The translations under genes were made by a program, and so were the position numbers. From Chloroflexota bacterium (GTDB taxonomy: Bacteria > Chloroflexota > Anaerolineae > Aggregatilineales > Ch27): DNA of 37,198 bases. Positions 15,001 through 22,940 of the stretch are shown here, piece by piece. The notes beneath the pieces are model-generated. The model was not told the DNA's origin. It saw only the letters and a program-made list of their open reading frames with translations, and ran no database searches. The stretch is from assembly GCA_019873685.1 (NCBI GenBank), contig JAIOAT010000027.1:1-37198 (forward strand), given 5' to 3'. The number at the start of each line of letters is the position of its first letter. Position 1 is the stretch's first letter.

Positions 15001-16398
15001 CTAGAAGGTCATCTCCACGGCTTCCAGAGCCGGATCCGCTTCGTCCGCCTTGAAGAACACATGATCGGGCTTGACGGCGAAGTAACGCAGCAGAAAGACA
15101 TCGATCGCCATCAGCGCGCCATAAATCAGGGTGAAACCGACCAGGGAAAACAGTAACATACCGGTCGTCACATTGGGGGAGACGGCCTCCTCCACCCGCT
15201 GCAGGCCGAAGACAATCCACGGCTGGCGGCCTACTTCAGTCAGGATCCACCCGGCGGTGTTGGCAATGTAGGGCAACAGGATCGCCAGCGGCGCCCAGCG
15301 CAGGAAGCGCCCCGCCCCTTCCAACTTCCCGGCCCGGATCAGGTAGAACGCATAGCCGGCCAGCGCCAGCATCAACATCCCTGCGCCGACCATCGCTCGG
15401 AAGCTCCAGTAGTTGATGGCGATAGGAGGGATATAGCTCACGCCCGCGCCGTAGGTCTGTTCGTACTCCTGCTGCAGGTCCAGGAAGCCCTTCACCTCCC
15501 CGTCCAGGCGGTTATAGGAGAGGATACTGAGCAGGTAGGGGATGCGGATCGAGAAGATTTCCTTGCGTTCGTCCAGGCTGCCAATAGTGAACAGCGACAG
15601 TCCCGCCGGGTCTTCGCTCTGGAACAGCCCTTCCGCGGCGGCTACCTTCATCGGCTGGGTACGGACCATGTGCTGCATCTGGCTGTGGCCGATGAACATC
15701 ACCGCGACCACGCCGATCAAGCCGTAAACCACCGACCAGCGGAAGGAAGTGCGGAAGACTTCCTGATAGTTCTCGGTCTTGCGCAGCAGATGCCAGGCGC
15801 TGATGCCCAGCACAAAGAAGGCGGCGGTGGTCATACCGCTGGAGAAGACATGGGGGAACTGCACCCACACGTTGGGGTTAGCCAGCAGGGCAAAGAAATC
15901 GGTCATCACCGCCCGACCACCCTCGATAGCGTAGCCGACCGGCTGCTGCATGAACGAATTGGCCACCAGAATCCACAGCGCCGAAACGTTGGAGCCAATC
16001 GCCACCAGCCAGATAGCCCCCGTGTGCGCCCATAGCGGCAGTTTATCCGCGCCGAAAATCCACACACCGAGGAAGATCGACTCCAGGAAGAAGGCCAGCA
16101 GCGCCTCCACGGCCAGCGGCGCACCGAAGATATCGCCCATGAAGCGGGCGTACTCCGACCAGTTCATGCCGAACTGGAACTCCTGGACGATACCCGTCAC
16201 CACCCCCATGGCGAAGTTGACGGCGAATAGCTTGCCCCAGAAGCGGGCCATCTTCCAGTAGGTCTCGTTGCCGGTGCGCCAGTAGACCGTCTGCGTGATG
16301 GCTACAAAGACAGAAAGGCCCAGCGTCAACGGGACAAAAAAGAAATGGTAAACCGTCGTGACAGCAAATTGCAGCCGCGCAAGTGACAGAGAATCCAT
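15001..16398 (-). CDS. cydA: cytochrome bd ubiquinol oxidase subunit I
   Basis: 465 residues from the ATG at 16398 with GGAGGCGACC upstream. About nine membrane helices. Conserved features: haem ligand His18 in VYHFFFVPLTLG, the acidic pair in NWSEY...APLAVEALLAFFLES, the His in QFPHVFSSGM, and the GRQPW motif (TEVGRQPWIVFG). The quinol-binding Q-loop between helices 6 and 7 is of the short type, as in Bacillus or Geobacillus rather than E. coli (522 residues). First gene of the cydAB operon, transcribed from the promoter at 16585-16612 with a leader of roughly 180 nt. Confidence 0.97.
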   Translation of the reverse strand: MDSLSLARLQFAVTTVYHFFFVPLTLGLSVFVAITQTVYWRTGNETYWKMARFWGKLFAVNFAMGVVTGIVQEFQFGMNWSEYARFMGDIFGAPLAVEALLAFFLESIFLGVWIFGADKLPLWAHTGAIWLVAIGSNVSALWILVANSFMQQPVGYAIEGGRAVMTDFFALLANPNVWVQFPHVFSSGMTTAAFFVLGISAWHLLRKTENYQEVFRTSFRWSVVYGLIGVVAVMFIGHSQMQHMVRTQPMKVAAAEGLFQSEDPAGLSLFTIGSLDERKEIFSIRIPYLLSILSYNRLDGEVKGFLDLQQEYEQTYGAGVSYIPPIAINYWSFRAMVGAGMLMLALAGYAFYLIRAGKLEGAGRFLRWAPLAILLPYIANTAGWILTEVGRQPWIVFGLQRVEEAVSPNVTTGMLLFSLVGFTLIYGALMAIDVFLLRYFAVKPDHVFFKADEADPALEAVEMTF

Positions 16399-16584
16399 AT
16401 GGTCGCCTCCACAAGTTTCTTCCGCACAATCCCAGGCCAACCAGCAGCGCCAGCCTGATTCCTCAGCCGGATTGCCGCATACCGAGAAAGGGTCTGCCCG
16501 GACGCCCGGAGGCAACGAAAGGGGGACGCGGCGCCGTGCGGCAAAATACCCCGGCCTGCACAGGTTGATGGTAGCCTGATTTGT

Positions 16585-16612
16585 ATTCTAGATCGCGTAC
16601 TAAATCGCTCAA
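16585..16612 (-). promoter_or_regulatory. promoter of cydAB
   Basis: On the minus strand TTGAGC (16612-16607) and TAGAAT (16590-16585) are separated by 16 bp; predicted start near 16578. This is the only AT-rich stretch in the gene-free interval 16399-16848. Confidence 0.65.
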
Positions 16613-16631
16613 CATTGTCGGAGTACAGGGG

Positions 16632-16646
16632 CATTCGTGACGAATG
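16632..16646 (-). promoter_or_regulatory. 15-bp palindrome upstream of the cydAB promoter
   Basis: CATTCGTGACGAATG is a perfect 7-1-7 inverted repeat. Its centre (16639) lies about 61 bases upstream of the predicted cydAB start, the position favoured by class I activators of the CRP/FNR group. The sequence itself is not a consensus FNR, CRP or Rex site, so the binding protein is unknown. Confidence 0.5.
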
Positions 16647-16680
16647 TAACTAACGGCTGTCTGCGACTCTGGCCGACTCC

Positions 16681-16732
16681 GAAAACAAACAGGGACGGCT
16701 GCTGGCGTCCCCTCACAACCAGCAACCGTCCC
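16681..16732 (-). terminator. intrinsic terminator of the small gene at 16849-17100
   Basis: A 14-bp stem with one mismatch (16692-16705 with 16719-16732, 13-nt loop), followed on the minus strand by TGTTTGTTTTC. It lies 117 bases after the stop of the 83-residue gene and faces the right way, which supports that gene being transcribed. Confidence 0.85.
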
Positions 16733-16848
16733 GAAGGCAGTCCCGGCGGGCCGGGTTCACCGGCGGCGTCCCCTCTTACGCCGGGGTGTACCCGGCTCCG
16801 GCCAGGACCCGGAGCATGCGGCAATGGGCAGCGTATGGGCGGCTCATC

Positions 16849-17100
16849 TCAGCGGGCGCCCTGCCAGCGCCGCTCAACAACGGCAGTATCGACGGGCGGG
16901 CGCTGCTCCGCTGCCTGGCGCTCGGCGCTGCGCGTCTGCAGCCACAGGCCGAAGGCAGTCAGCGCGCGGCCCAGCAGGGTCAGCAGTGGCGCGTAGAACG
17001 GGCGGGCGCCGGCCTGGCGGCGCAGATCGTGCTTGAGCTTTTCTTCCAGAAGTCGGTCACGACACAAACGGGCATGCTCTTCCGGTGGCAACAACATCAT
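16849..17100 (-). CDS. small basic hypothetical protein
   Basis: 83 residues from the ATG at 17100 with AAGAGGGG upstream. The N-terminus is charged and helical (PPEEHARLCRDRLLEEKLKH), followed by one moderately hydrophobic segment (FYAPLLTLLGRALTAFGLWL) that could be a membrane or amphipathic helix, and an Arg/Glu-rich tail. A good terminator follows. It sits downstream of the ArsR-type gene in the same direction with 165 bp between them. No family recognised; the hydrophobic centre and charged ends resemble small membrane-associated proteins. Confidence 0.65.
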   Translation of the reverse strand: MMLLPPEEHARLCRDRLLEEKLKHDLRRQAGARPFYAPLLTLLGRALTAFGLWLQTRSAERQAAEQRPPVDTAVVERRWQGAR

Positions 17101-17225
17101 GGCGTTTCCCCTCTTAACCTGTGATTCTGTCCCAACAGCGGCGGGTGGACGGGCTGCTGTGCAGCCCGCAGCGAACGGTGCGTGGTGCTCGGCGGGGCGG
17201 GTATAACGCCCCCAGAGGTCTCAAT

Positions 17226-17255
17226 CCGGTCGGGTCCCCTCTTGACCCCGACCGG
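17226..17255 (-). terminator. hairpin after the ArsR-type gene
   Basis: Perfect 9-bp inverted repeat (CCGGTCGGG at 17226-17234 and complement at 17247-17255, 12-nt loop), 10 bases past the stop. No U-tract follows, so termination strength is uncertain. Confidence 0.45.
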
Positions 17256-17265
17256 CGCGAAGGCG

Positions 17266-18381
17266 CTAAAGCTTCAAGAACTGGCGCAGGGCGGCCAGCG
17301 TATCCTCAATCCGGGCCGGGTTGAGCCGGTAGCATTTGGCGTTCTCCTGCCGCCGCTCGATCAGGTAGCCGCTGGCGCTGAGCTGGGTCAGATGCCGGGA
17401 GGCAGCGGACTGGCTGAGCGACAGGCGGGTGATGATGTCCTGGGCACACAGTTCGCCTTCCTCAGCAATCAGGCCCAGGATGCGCAGGCGGGTTTCATCT
17501 GCCAGCGCCCCCAGGCGGACGAGCAGCTCGGCGCGGCTGAGCGCGGACGAACTGGAGTACATCCCGGCAGGCAGGCGGGCGCCAAAAACCAGCCAGAGCG
17601 TCGTCCCATCGCTGAAGGTGCCCTGGTGAGGGCCGATGTGCGACGACGGGATGAAGACAACGCGCGTGTGCTCTTCGATGTACCGGCGCAGCTTGTCCTC
17701 CAGCGGCGCACCGATGACATACTCGGCGGCGGCGATTTTGCCCATGGCGCTGAGATCGACGCGACGGAAAGCTTCCACGGCCTCCTGCAACATCGGACGG
17801 ACGCGATTCCACTCGGCGGCCAGATGGTCGTGCCACATCTGGCGCAGGTAATCGACGATGGTTCTGCGCAGGCGGGGCGGATCGTTGATCAGCGCATGAG
17901 CCTGCCGTTCAAGCTCAGGCACCACAATCGCGCCAGGGAAGCCCCGCTCCAGGAAGGCCACATAAGCGTCGGCGTCAGCCAGCAAGGCCGCCCGGTCGGG
18001 CAGCGTCTCCGGTGTGAAGCCGCCCTTGCGGCAGGCGATGGTAAAGTACCGGTTCAGAAGCTGGTCACGCAGGGCCTCGCCCGGCAGGCTCTCCAGGTGG
18101 TTGACATAAGCCGGGAAGCTGGGCCAGCTGCGGTCGGGATCGACGATGTAGTACAGGCCGATGAAGATCAGACGGTGCAGGGCAAGCTGCTCCGGTGTCA
18201 TGGCGGCGGCCACGCGGATCACCCAGTCATCCAGGCCGATCAGGTCCTGCTCGGACATCTGCTCGCAACACGGCCAGGTCAGCAGGCGCAGGCTGGTGAT
18301 GGCGTTGAAGGCTGGCTCCAGGCTGACGCTGAGCGTGGCGACTTCAGCAGCGGTATGCAGGAACTCGGTGGTCTGAGGCAT
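17266..18381 (-). CDS. ArsR-type winged-helix transcriptional regulator with large N-terminal domain
   Basis: 371 residues from the ATG at 18381 (GGTGGAG upstream); a GTG at 18396 has no ribosome site. The C-terminal 85 residues form an ArsR-like winged helix: LGALADETRLRILGLIAEEGELCAQDIITRLSLS (read in two parts), recognition helix SQSAASRHLTQL, and the wing SASGYLIERRQENAKCYRLN. No metal-binding ELCVCDL-type cysteine motif is present, so metal sensing is unlikely. The N-terminal 270 residues are helical with no recognised motif and are probably the ligand-sensing part; proteins with this layout occur beside drug exporters. Gene is divergent from a DrrAB-like ABC exporter and the gap has an operator-like repeat. 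Confidence 0.88.
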   Translation of the reverse strand: MPQTTEFLHTAAEVATLSVSLEPAFNAITSLRLLTWPCCEQMSEQDLIGLDDWVIRVAAAMTPEQLALHRLIFIGLYYIVDPDRSWPSFPAYVNHLESLPGEALRDQLLNRYFTIACRKGGFTPETLPDRAALLADADAYVAFLERGFPGAIVVPELERQAHALINDPPRLRRTIVDYLRQMWHDHLAAEWNRVRPMLQEAVEAFRRVDLSAMGKIAAAEYVIGAPLEDKLRRYIEEHTRVVFIPSSHIGPHQGTFSDGTTLWLVFGARLPAGMYSSSSALSRAELLVRLGALADETRLRILGLIAEEGELCAQDIITRLSLSQSAASRHLTQLSASGYLIERRQENAKCYRLNPARIEDTLAALRQFLKL

Positions 18382-18434
18382 GGCGACGCGCTCCACCGCG
18401 CGATCTTACTTGCGTACATTCCGGTTAATCTACT

Positions 18435-18454
18435 TTACCCGGTTAAGCGGGTAA
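18435..18454. promoter_or_regulatory. inverted-repeat operator candidate for the ArsR-type regulator
   Basis: TTACCCG (18435-18441) and CGGGTAA (18448-18454) form a perfect 7-6-7 inverted repeat. A direct repeat CCGGTTAA occurs at 18421-18428 and 18439-18446, one unit overlapping the palindrome. It starts about 5 bases after the predicted start of the regulator transcript, where binding would block transcription. Confidence 0.7.
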
Positions 18455-18465
18455 TCGACATTTTC

Positions 18466-18494
18466 AGTATACGCCTGTTCGAATACGCTGTCAA
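18466..18494 (-). promoter_or_regulatory. consensus promoter of the ArsR-type gene
   Basis: Minus-strand TTGACA (18494-18489), 17-bp spacer, TATACT (18471-18466). This is the closest match to a sigma-70 consensus in the window; predicted start near 18459. Confidence 0.85.
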
Positions 18495-18533
18495 GATACG
18501 CGCGCTTTTTCACCGGATTCTCATAATGCGCTC

Positions 18534-18562
18534 AGGACATTCTCAGTCGCATGCTGTATAGT
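18534..18562 (+). promoter_or_regulatory. candidate promoter of the ABC exporter operon
   Basis: AGGACA and TATAGT with a 17-bp spacer, 79 bases upstream of the ATPase start. Weak -35. It is about 80 bp from the operator candidate. Confidence 0.45.
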
Positions 18563-18640
18563 TTTTGAAGATGATTTGTTGATGATATTTCGTCATCCCG
18601 GTAGGTCAGGAATCGCCTGCCGCCAGGGGGAAAAGCACCT

Positions 18641-19597
18641 ATGTCTAACCGCGAAATCGTTGTTCAGAATCTGGTCAAACGCTATGGCGACTTCACCGCC
18701 GTCGACGGCGTATCCTTCCATGTGGAGGCCGGGCAGATCTTCGGCTTTCTGGGGCCGAACGGCGCAGGCAAAAGCACCACCGTCAAGATCATGACTACGC
18801 TGGCCCTGCCCTCCGCGGGTGAGGTCCGCGTCGGCGGCTACGACGTCGTCAGCCAGGCCGGCCAGGTGCGCCAGATTGCCGGCGTCGCCCTGCAGGAAAT
18901 CGGCCTCGACCCGCTGATGAAAGCCACCGAACTGCTGATCATGCAGGGCCAGCTCTTTGGGATGAGCCGTCAGCAGGCGGCAGCCCGCGCCCGGCAACTG
19001 CTGGAGATCGTCCGCCTGACCGACGCGGTGGAAAAGCGCGTCGGCAAGTACAGCGGCGGGATGCGCCGACGGCTTGACCTGGCCCTGGCGCTTGTCCACG
19101 AGCCGGAGATTCTCTTCCTTGATGAGCCGACAACCGGCCTCGACCCGGCCAGCCGCCGCGACATCTGGCAGGAGGTACGCCGTCTCAACCGCGAAATGGG
19201 CATGACCATCTTCCTGACCACCCAGTACCTGGAAGAAGCGGACGAACTAGCCGACCAGATCGCCATCATCGATCGCGGGCGCATCGCCGCCGCCGGTTCC
19301 CCGGCGGAACTCAAGGCCCGGCTTAGCTCGGACGCGATCAACATCACTTTCGCCAGTGAAGCGGCTGTTGAACAGGCCCGCGCGGCCCTGGCGGATATGG
19401 CCGATCAGGTGCAGACCGACCGCCGTGTGCTGCGTCTGTATCTCAACCGGGCAGCGGAAGCCGTCCCGGCGGTCGTGCGGCGGCTGGAGCAAACCGGCCT
19501 GGAGCCGCAATCGCTGACGCTGACCCAGCCCACGCTGGATGATGTCTTCCTGGCGGTGACCGGCCAGCGTTTTCTGTCGGAAGAAAAAGCGGCCTGA
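18641..19597 (+). CDS. ABC transporter ATP-binding protein, DrrA-like (drug or lipid export)
   Basis: 318 residues; ATG at 18641 after an AGGGGG-rich leader. ATPase domain with Walker A GPNGAGKST (38-46), Q-loop LQEIGLD, signature YSGGMRRRLDLA, Walker B ILFLDEPTTGLDP and switch His replaced by Gln in LTTQYLEEAD, which is typical of the DrrA/CcmA group. The C-terminal 80 residues match the DrrA C-terminal domain (ending TLDDVFLAVTG). It would energise the permease encoded 63 bp downstream. Exporters of this group carry drugs, polyketides or lipids; the substrate here is unknown. Control by the divergent ArsR-type protein is inferred. Confidence 0.94.
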   Translation: MSNREIVVQNLVKRYGDFTAVDGVSFHVEAGQIFGFLGPNGAGKSTTVKIMTTLALPSAGEVRVGGYDVVSQAGQVRQIAGVALQEIGLDPLMKATELLIMQGQLFGMSRQQAAARARQLLEIVRLTDAVEKRVGKYSGGMRRRLDLALALVHEPEILFLDEPTTGLDPASRRDIWQEVRRLNREMGMTIFLTTQYLEEADELADQIAIIDRGRIAAAGSPAELKARLSSDAINITFASEAAVEQARAALADMADQVQTDRRVLRLYLNRAAEAVPAVVRRLEQTGLEPQSLTLTQPTLDDVFLAVTGQRFLSEEKAA

Positions 19598-19660
19598 GAC
19601 GCCTGCCTGTCGAACGGTTGACAGAACCTGCACCTGTTGATGATACCTGGAGAACAAACC

Positions 19661-20497
19661 ATGGCTGTGACAACAATGACTGGCGCCCGCCCGCAGGCGG
19701 AAGCCACCCTGACCACCCCGCGCCTGCCCCTGCTACGCCAGATCGCCCTGCTGGCCGGGCGCAACCTGATGACCATTTTCCGCACCCCGGAGGCTATCCT
19801 GCCGCCGGTAGCGATCAGCGTCTTCTTCCTGGTGATCTACCAGTCCACGCTGGGCGGGGCAGCCAGCTTCCTGCCGGGCCTGGCGGGTAAAAGCTACCTG
19901 GGCTTCATCCTGCCGCTGTCGATCATCAGCTCATCGCTGGCGGGAGCGGGCATCGCCGCCCAGAACCTGGTGCGCGATCTTTCCAGCGGGTACTTTGACA
20001 AGCTGCTGCTGACGCCGGTCAGCCGCGCCGCGCTGGTGCTGGGGCCGATCCTGGCCGGGGCGGTGATCCTGGGCCTGCAGGCCAGCATCGTCATCACGGT
20101 CGGCCTGCTGCTGGGCCTCCAGCCAGCGACCGGCCTGCCGGGCCTGCTGGCGGTGATCGGGCTGGCCGTGCTGCTGGGGACGGGCTTCGCTGGTTTCACC
20201 GTCTCCGCCGCGCTTGGCTCCGGCAGCGCCGCCGCCACCCAGGGCGCGGGCTTCATCTTCTTCCCGTTGACCTTCCTGACGGCCAGCTTTGTCCCGCTGG
20301 CCCTGTTGAGCGGCTGGCTGCGCACCGCCGCCGAACTGAACCCGATCACCTACGTGCTGGAAGCCATGCGCAGCCTGATGCTCACCGGCTGGGATGGGGC
20401 GGTACTGCTGAAGGGTGTGGCGGCCACGCTGATCCTGGCCACAGCCATGTATGCCCTGGCTGGCTTCGCCCTGCGCACGCGCACCCGCCGCAAGTAG
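19661..20497 (+). CDS. ABC-2 type permease, DrrB-like
   Basis: 278 residues from the ATG at 19661 with TGGAGAAC upstream; earlier in-frame TTG/ATG codons at 19637-19642 lack a ribosome site. Six membrane helices, beginning after a 30-residue cytoplasmic arm (RNLMTIFRTPEAILPPVAIS), which is the usual start of an ABC-2 permease. The loop GYFDKLLLTPVSR and the motif ELNPITYVLEAMRSL near the C-terminus are hallmarks of DrrB-type permeases. Together with the ATPase it should form an exporter of two ATPase and two permease subunits. A strong terminator follows. Confidence 0.93.
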   Translation: MAVTTMTGARPQAEATLTTPRLPLLRQIALLAGRNLMTIFRTPEAILPPVAISVFFLVIYQSTLGGAASFLPGLAGKSYLGFILPLSIISSSLAGAGIAAQNLVRDLSSGYFDKLLLTPVSRAALVLGPILAGAVILGLQASIVITVGLLLGLQPATGLPGLLAVIGLAVLLGTGFAGFTVSAALGSGSAAATQGAGFIFFPLTFLTASFVPLALLSGWLRTAAELNPITYVLEAMRSLMLTGWDGAVLLKGVAATLILATAMYALAGFALRTRTRRK

Positions 20498-20534
20498 ACG
20501 CCGGACCGATCGCCAGTACACCAGCGTTACCAGT

Positions 20535-20575
20535 CGCCGGGCCGGGGAACTCTTCCCTTGCCCGGCGCGTTTTTT
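20535..20575 (+). terminator. intrinsic terminator of the ABC exporter operon
   Basis: CGCCGGGC (20535-20542) pairs with GCCCGGCG (20560-20567); the tail is CGTTTTTT. It lies 38 bases after the permease stop. Confidence 0.9.
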
Positions 20576-20686
20576 GTCCCCCCAGCTAAAGATCAGCCCC
20601 AAAGCGGCTACACCTGTCGCCCCGTTACGCTCTGGCTTGCCCTACCCTGATGGGTGAGCGCCATCGGGCCGGAAAGGAGGCTCCCC

Positions 20687-21199
20687 ATGCCGGAATGGAC
20701 GACGATGAGAACGCTGGTCACCGGCGATCTGGTCACCGAAGAGGATATGGCCGCCCTGCGCGGCAACCTGCACTACCTGCTCGACCCCAACAAGACCCGC
20801 CTGATCCACAACAGCGGCAGCGGCTATACCACAACCAGCACCAGCTTTGTGGACATCGACAGCACCAACCTGAGCATCACGCTGCAGACGCACGGCGGGC
20901 CGGTGCTGGTCATGTTCGCCGCCAACGCTTACGCCAGCAACACCAGCTACCGCGCCCGCTTTGATCTCAGCGTGAATGGGACGCGCTACACCGGGATGCC
21001 GCTGGGCCTGCTGCAGGCTTCCAACCTGGGCAATGACGTGACCGCGGCGACGCCGGTCGCCTTTGCTGTGCTGGTCACCGGCCTGGCCGCCGGAACGCAC
21101 ACCTTCCGCCCGCAGTGGTGCGTGACCAGCGGCAGCACAGTATCACTGGTCTCGTATACGGCTTACAACGCGATCACGCTGGCTGCCATTGAGCTGTAA
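20687..21199 (+). CDS. phage tail/fibre-like structural protein
   Basis: 170 residues from the ATG at 20687, which has a very strong ribosome site (AAAGGAGG). The start (PEWTTMRTLVTGDLVTEEDMAALRGNLHYLL, read in parts) resembles the N-terminal pattern W-x-T-P-R-x-W-x-x-G-E-x-V-T-x-x-x-M/L-N-x-x-L-R-D-N-L found in many phage tail-associated proteins; this is pattern recall, not a search result. The rest is beta-rich, Thr/Ser/Asn-rich and ends in short strands, as in fibre or receptor-binding heads. No signal peptide. It is followed after 12 bp by a second small gene. No integrase, capsid or lysis genes are nearby, so this may be a domesticated or decayed fragment. Confidence 0.6.
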   Translation: MPEWTTMRTLVTGDLVTEEDMAALRGNLHYLLDPNKTRLIHNSGSGYTTTSTSFVDIDSTNLSITLQTHGGPVLVMFAANAYASNTSYRARFDLSVNGTRYTGMPLGLLQASNLGNDVTAATPVAFAVLVTGLAAGTHTFRPQWCVTSGSTVSLVSYTAYNAITLAAIEL

Positions 21200-21211
21200 G
21201 GAGCGCCCCAA

Positions 21212-21571
21212 ATGCCGGACATCACCATCGAGAAAGCAAGCATCAACCCGGAACGGCTGGATGCCGAGTTGCGGGCGGCACTGGGGGAAGCCTGCCTGGG
21301 GCTGAGTTTCAGCGATGGCCGGGTGCACGTGCATCTGGCCGCCGCGCCCACGCCGCAGCAGGCCGCGCTGGCCGCCGCCACTGTGCGCGATCACGACCCC
21401 GCCCGCCTGACCGGCGCCCAGCAGGCCGCCCGCGAACGGGAGACATGGCTCCTGTTCCGGCTGGATGATGAGGCGCTGGCCGCTGAATTTGCCGCGCTGG
21501 ATGAAGCCGCCTTCCGCCGGGAAGTCGCCCGCGCCCTGGCCGCCCTGCGAACTCTTTTGCGCGGCGGTTAG
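21212..21571 (+). CDS. small protein paired with the phage-like gene
   Basis: 119 residues, start ATG at 21212 with AAGGAGCG about 8 bases upstream, 12 bp behind the fibre-like gene, so clearly co-transcribed. N-terminal part (ITIEKASINPERLDAELRAALGEACLGLSF, read in parts) is followed by a beta strand (GRVHVHLAAAP) and long Ala/Arg/Glu helices. The position, size and helical nature are like small tail or tail-assembly proteins that sit behind fibre genes, but no family is recognised with certainty. It ends 47 bp before the convergent aminotransferase gene; no terminator is visible. Confidence 0.6.
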   Translation: MPDITIEKASINPERLDAELRAALGEACLGLSFSDGRVHVHLAAAPTPQQAALAAATVRDHDPARLTGAQQAARERETWLLFRLDDEALAAEFAALDEAAFRREVARALAALRTLLRGG

Positions 21572-21618
21572 GCGATGACTCTCCTTGCCCTGCTGGCGGG
21601 GAAAGACACGGGGGCATC

Positions 21619-22749
21619 CTAGGCCCGCGTTGAGACAGCGGCGAGGACTTCCCTCAGCGCAGCGACCACGCGCTCGACCTGCGCTTCGGTCATCTCCGGG
21701 TAGATTGGCAGGCTGAGGATCGTCCGCGCCGCCGCTTCGGCATGCGGAAAGTCGCCGCGCCGCGCGCCCAGAAACTCCAGCGCGGGCTGCAGGTGCAGCG
21801 GCAGCGGATAGTGGATGCCCGCGCCAATGCCACGCTCGTGCAGCGCGGCCAGAATGCGGTCGCGGCGGGCAGCCTCGACCCGGATGCAGTAGATGTGGTA
21901 GACAGGCTCTGCGCCGGGCAGTGTCGCTGGCGGGATCACCCCCGGCAGATCGCGCAGGGCGGCGGTATAGGCGGCGGCTATACGGCGACGGGCGGCGTTC
22001 CAGGCATCGAGGTAGGGCAACTTGGCCCCCAGGATCGCCGCCTGGAGCGCATCCAGCCGTTCACCGTAGCCGATCACGGCGTGCTCGTACTTGCTGGCGC
22101 GCCCGTGATCGCGCAACCGGGCGATCTCGTCCGCCAGCGCGTCATCGTCGGTGCACACAGCGCCGGCGTCGCCATAGGCGCCCAGGTTCTTGCCGGGGTA
22201 AAAGCTGAAAGCGGCGGCCACCCCCCACTGCCCGGCCCGCTTTCCGCGGTACGTCGCGCCGTGCGCCTGCGCCGCATCCTCAATCACAGCCAGGTTGTGC
22301 CGGCGGGCGATATCCAGGATCGCATCCATACGAGCCATCTGGCCGTAGAGGTGGACGGGCATGATGGCCCTGGTGCGCGGCGTGATTGCCGCCTCGATCT
22401 GATCCGGGTCCAGGTTGTATGTCGCCGGGTCAATGTCGACAAAGACCGGCCAGGCGCCCAGCGCGATCAGCGGCTCGACGGTAGCGATGAACGTGTGCGG
22501 CGTGGTGATCACCTCGTCGCCGGGTCTGATCCCCAGCGCCCTGAGGATCAGGAAGATGGCCGCCGTGCCGCTGGCGACGCCCACTGCGCGGCGGGTGCCC
22601 TGGTAAGCGGCAAAAGCTTCCTCAAAGGCCCGCACCTCCGGCCCGCCGATGAAACCGGTATGACCCAGCACACGGGCGATGGCCGCGTCGATGGCCTGCC
22701 GGTGGGCGGCATACTGGGCCTTGAGGTCGACCAGAGGTATCTCTTCCAC
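21619..22749 (-). CDS. DegT/DnrJ/EryC1-family PLP-dependent sugar aminotransferase
   Basis: 376 residues. The GTG at 22749 is preferred because AAGGAG lies 7 bases upstream; longer frames reach 22827. The fold-type I aminotransferase features are complete: N-terminal [18 protein letters not shown]-like [25 protein letters not shown], and the PLP lysine Lys187 in [17 protein letters not shown]. These enzymes transfer an amino group to nucleotide-linked keto-sugars (for example dTDP-3-keto-6-deoxyhexoses or UDP-3-keto-GlcNAc acids) for glycan or antibiotic sugars. The closest subfamily by style is FdtB/WbpE-like. No sugar-nucleotide partner genes are next to it; the glycan cluster lies 9 kb away. 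Confidence 0.93.
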   Translation of the reverse strand: MEEIPLVDLKAQYAAHRQAIDAAIARVLGHTGFIGGPEVRAFEEAFAAYQGTRRAVGVASGTAAIFLILRALGIRPGDEVITTPHTFIATVEPLIALGAWPVFVDIDPATYNLDPDQIEAAITPRTRAIMPVHLYGQMARMDAILDIARRHNLAVIEDAAQAHGATYRGKRAGQWGVAAAFSFYPGKNLGAYGDAGAVCTDDDALADEIARLRDHGRASKYEHAVIGYGERLDALQAAILGAKLPYLDAWNAARRRIAAAYTAALRDLPGVIPPATLPGAEPVYHIYCIRVEAARRDRILAALHERGIGAGIHYPLPLHLQPALEFLGARRGDFPHAEAAARTILSLPIYPEMTEAQVERVVAALREVLAAVSTRA

Positions 22750-22800
22750 GCCTTGCACTCCTTTTACACGCTGCCGGCCTCCGCCGGGCGACGCTTCCCC

Positions 22801-22806
22801 ATTATA
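22801..22806 (-). promoter_or_regulatory. -10 element of the aminotransferase gene
   Basis: Perfect TATAAT on the minus strand, 52 bases upstream of the GTG. TTGTAC lies 15 bp further upstream (22827-22822), slightly short spacing. Confidence 0.5.
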
Positions 22807-22940
22807 CCGTCCCTCCGACCAGTACAAGGGTCGCGCTTCTGCCGGGCGGCGAAAAAGCGTATGATGAGGGCAGCGCAGACCTGATCGGCCCTGCGCCGTT
22901 CATCGCCCAGGCCGACAGAGACTTCTTGTGAGGAAGGCCT

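Noticed and set aside
17182..18561. Plus-strand frame of 459 codons across the ArsR-type gene
   Set aside because: Antisense shadow; it runs through the promoter and operator of the real gene and lacks a ribosome site.
21575..21622. 15-residue frame after the phage-like pair
   Set aside because: ATG to TAG is too short and lacks a ribosome site; it could be the stub of a lost third gene but nothing supports translation.
21742..22884. Plus-strand frame of 380 codons across the aminotransferase
   Set aside because: Antisense shadow; the DegT-type protein on the minus strand has the PLP lysine and all family motifs.
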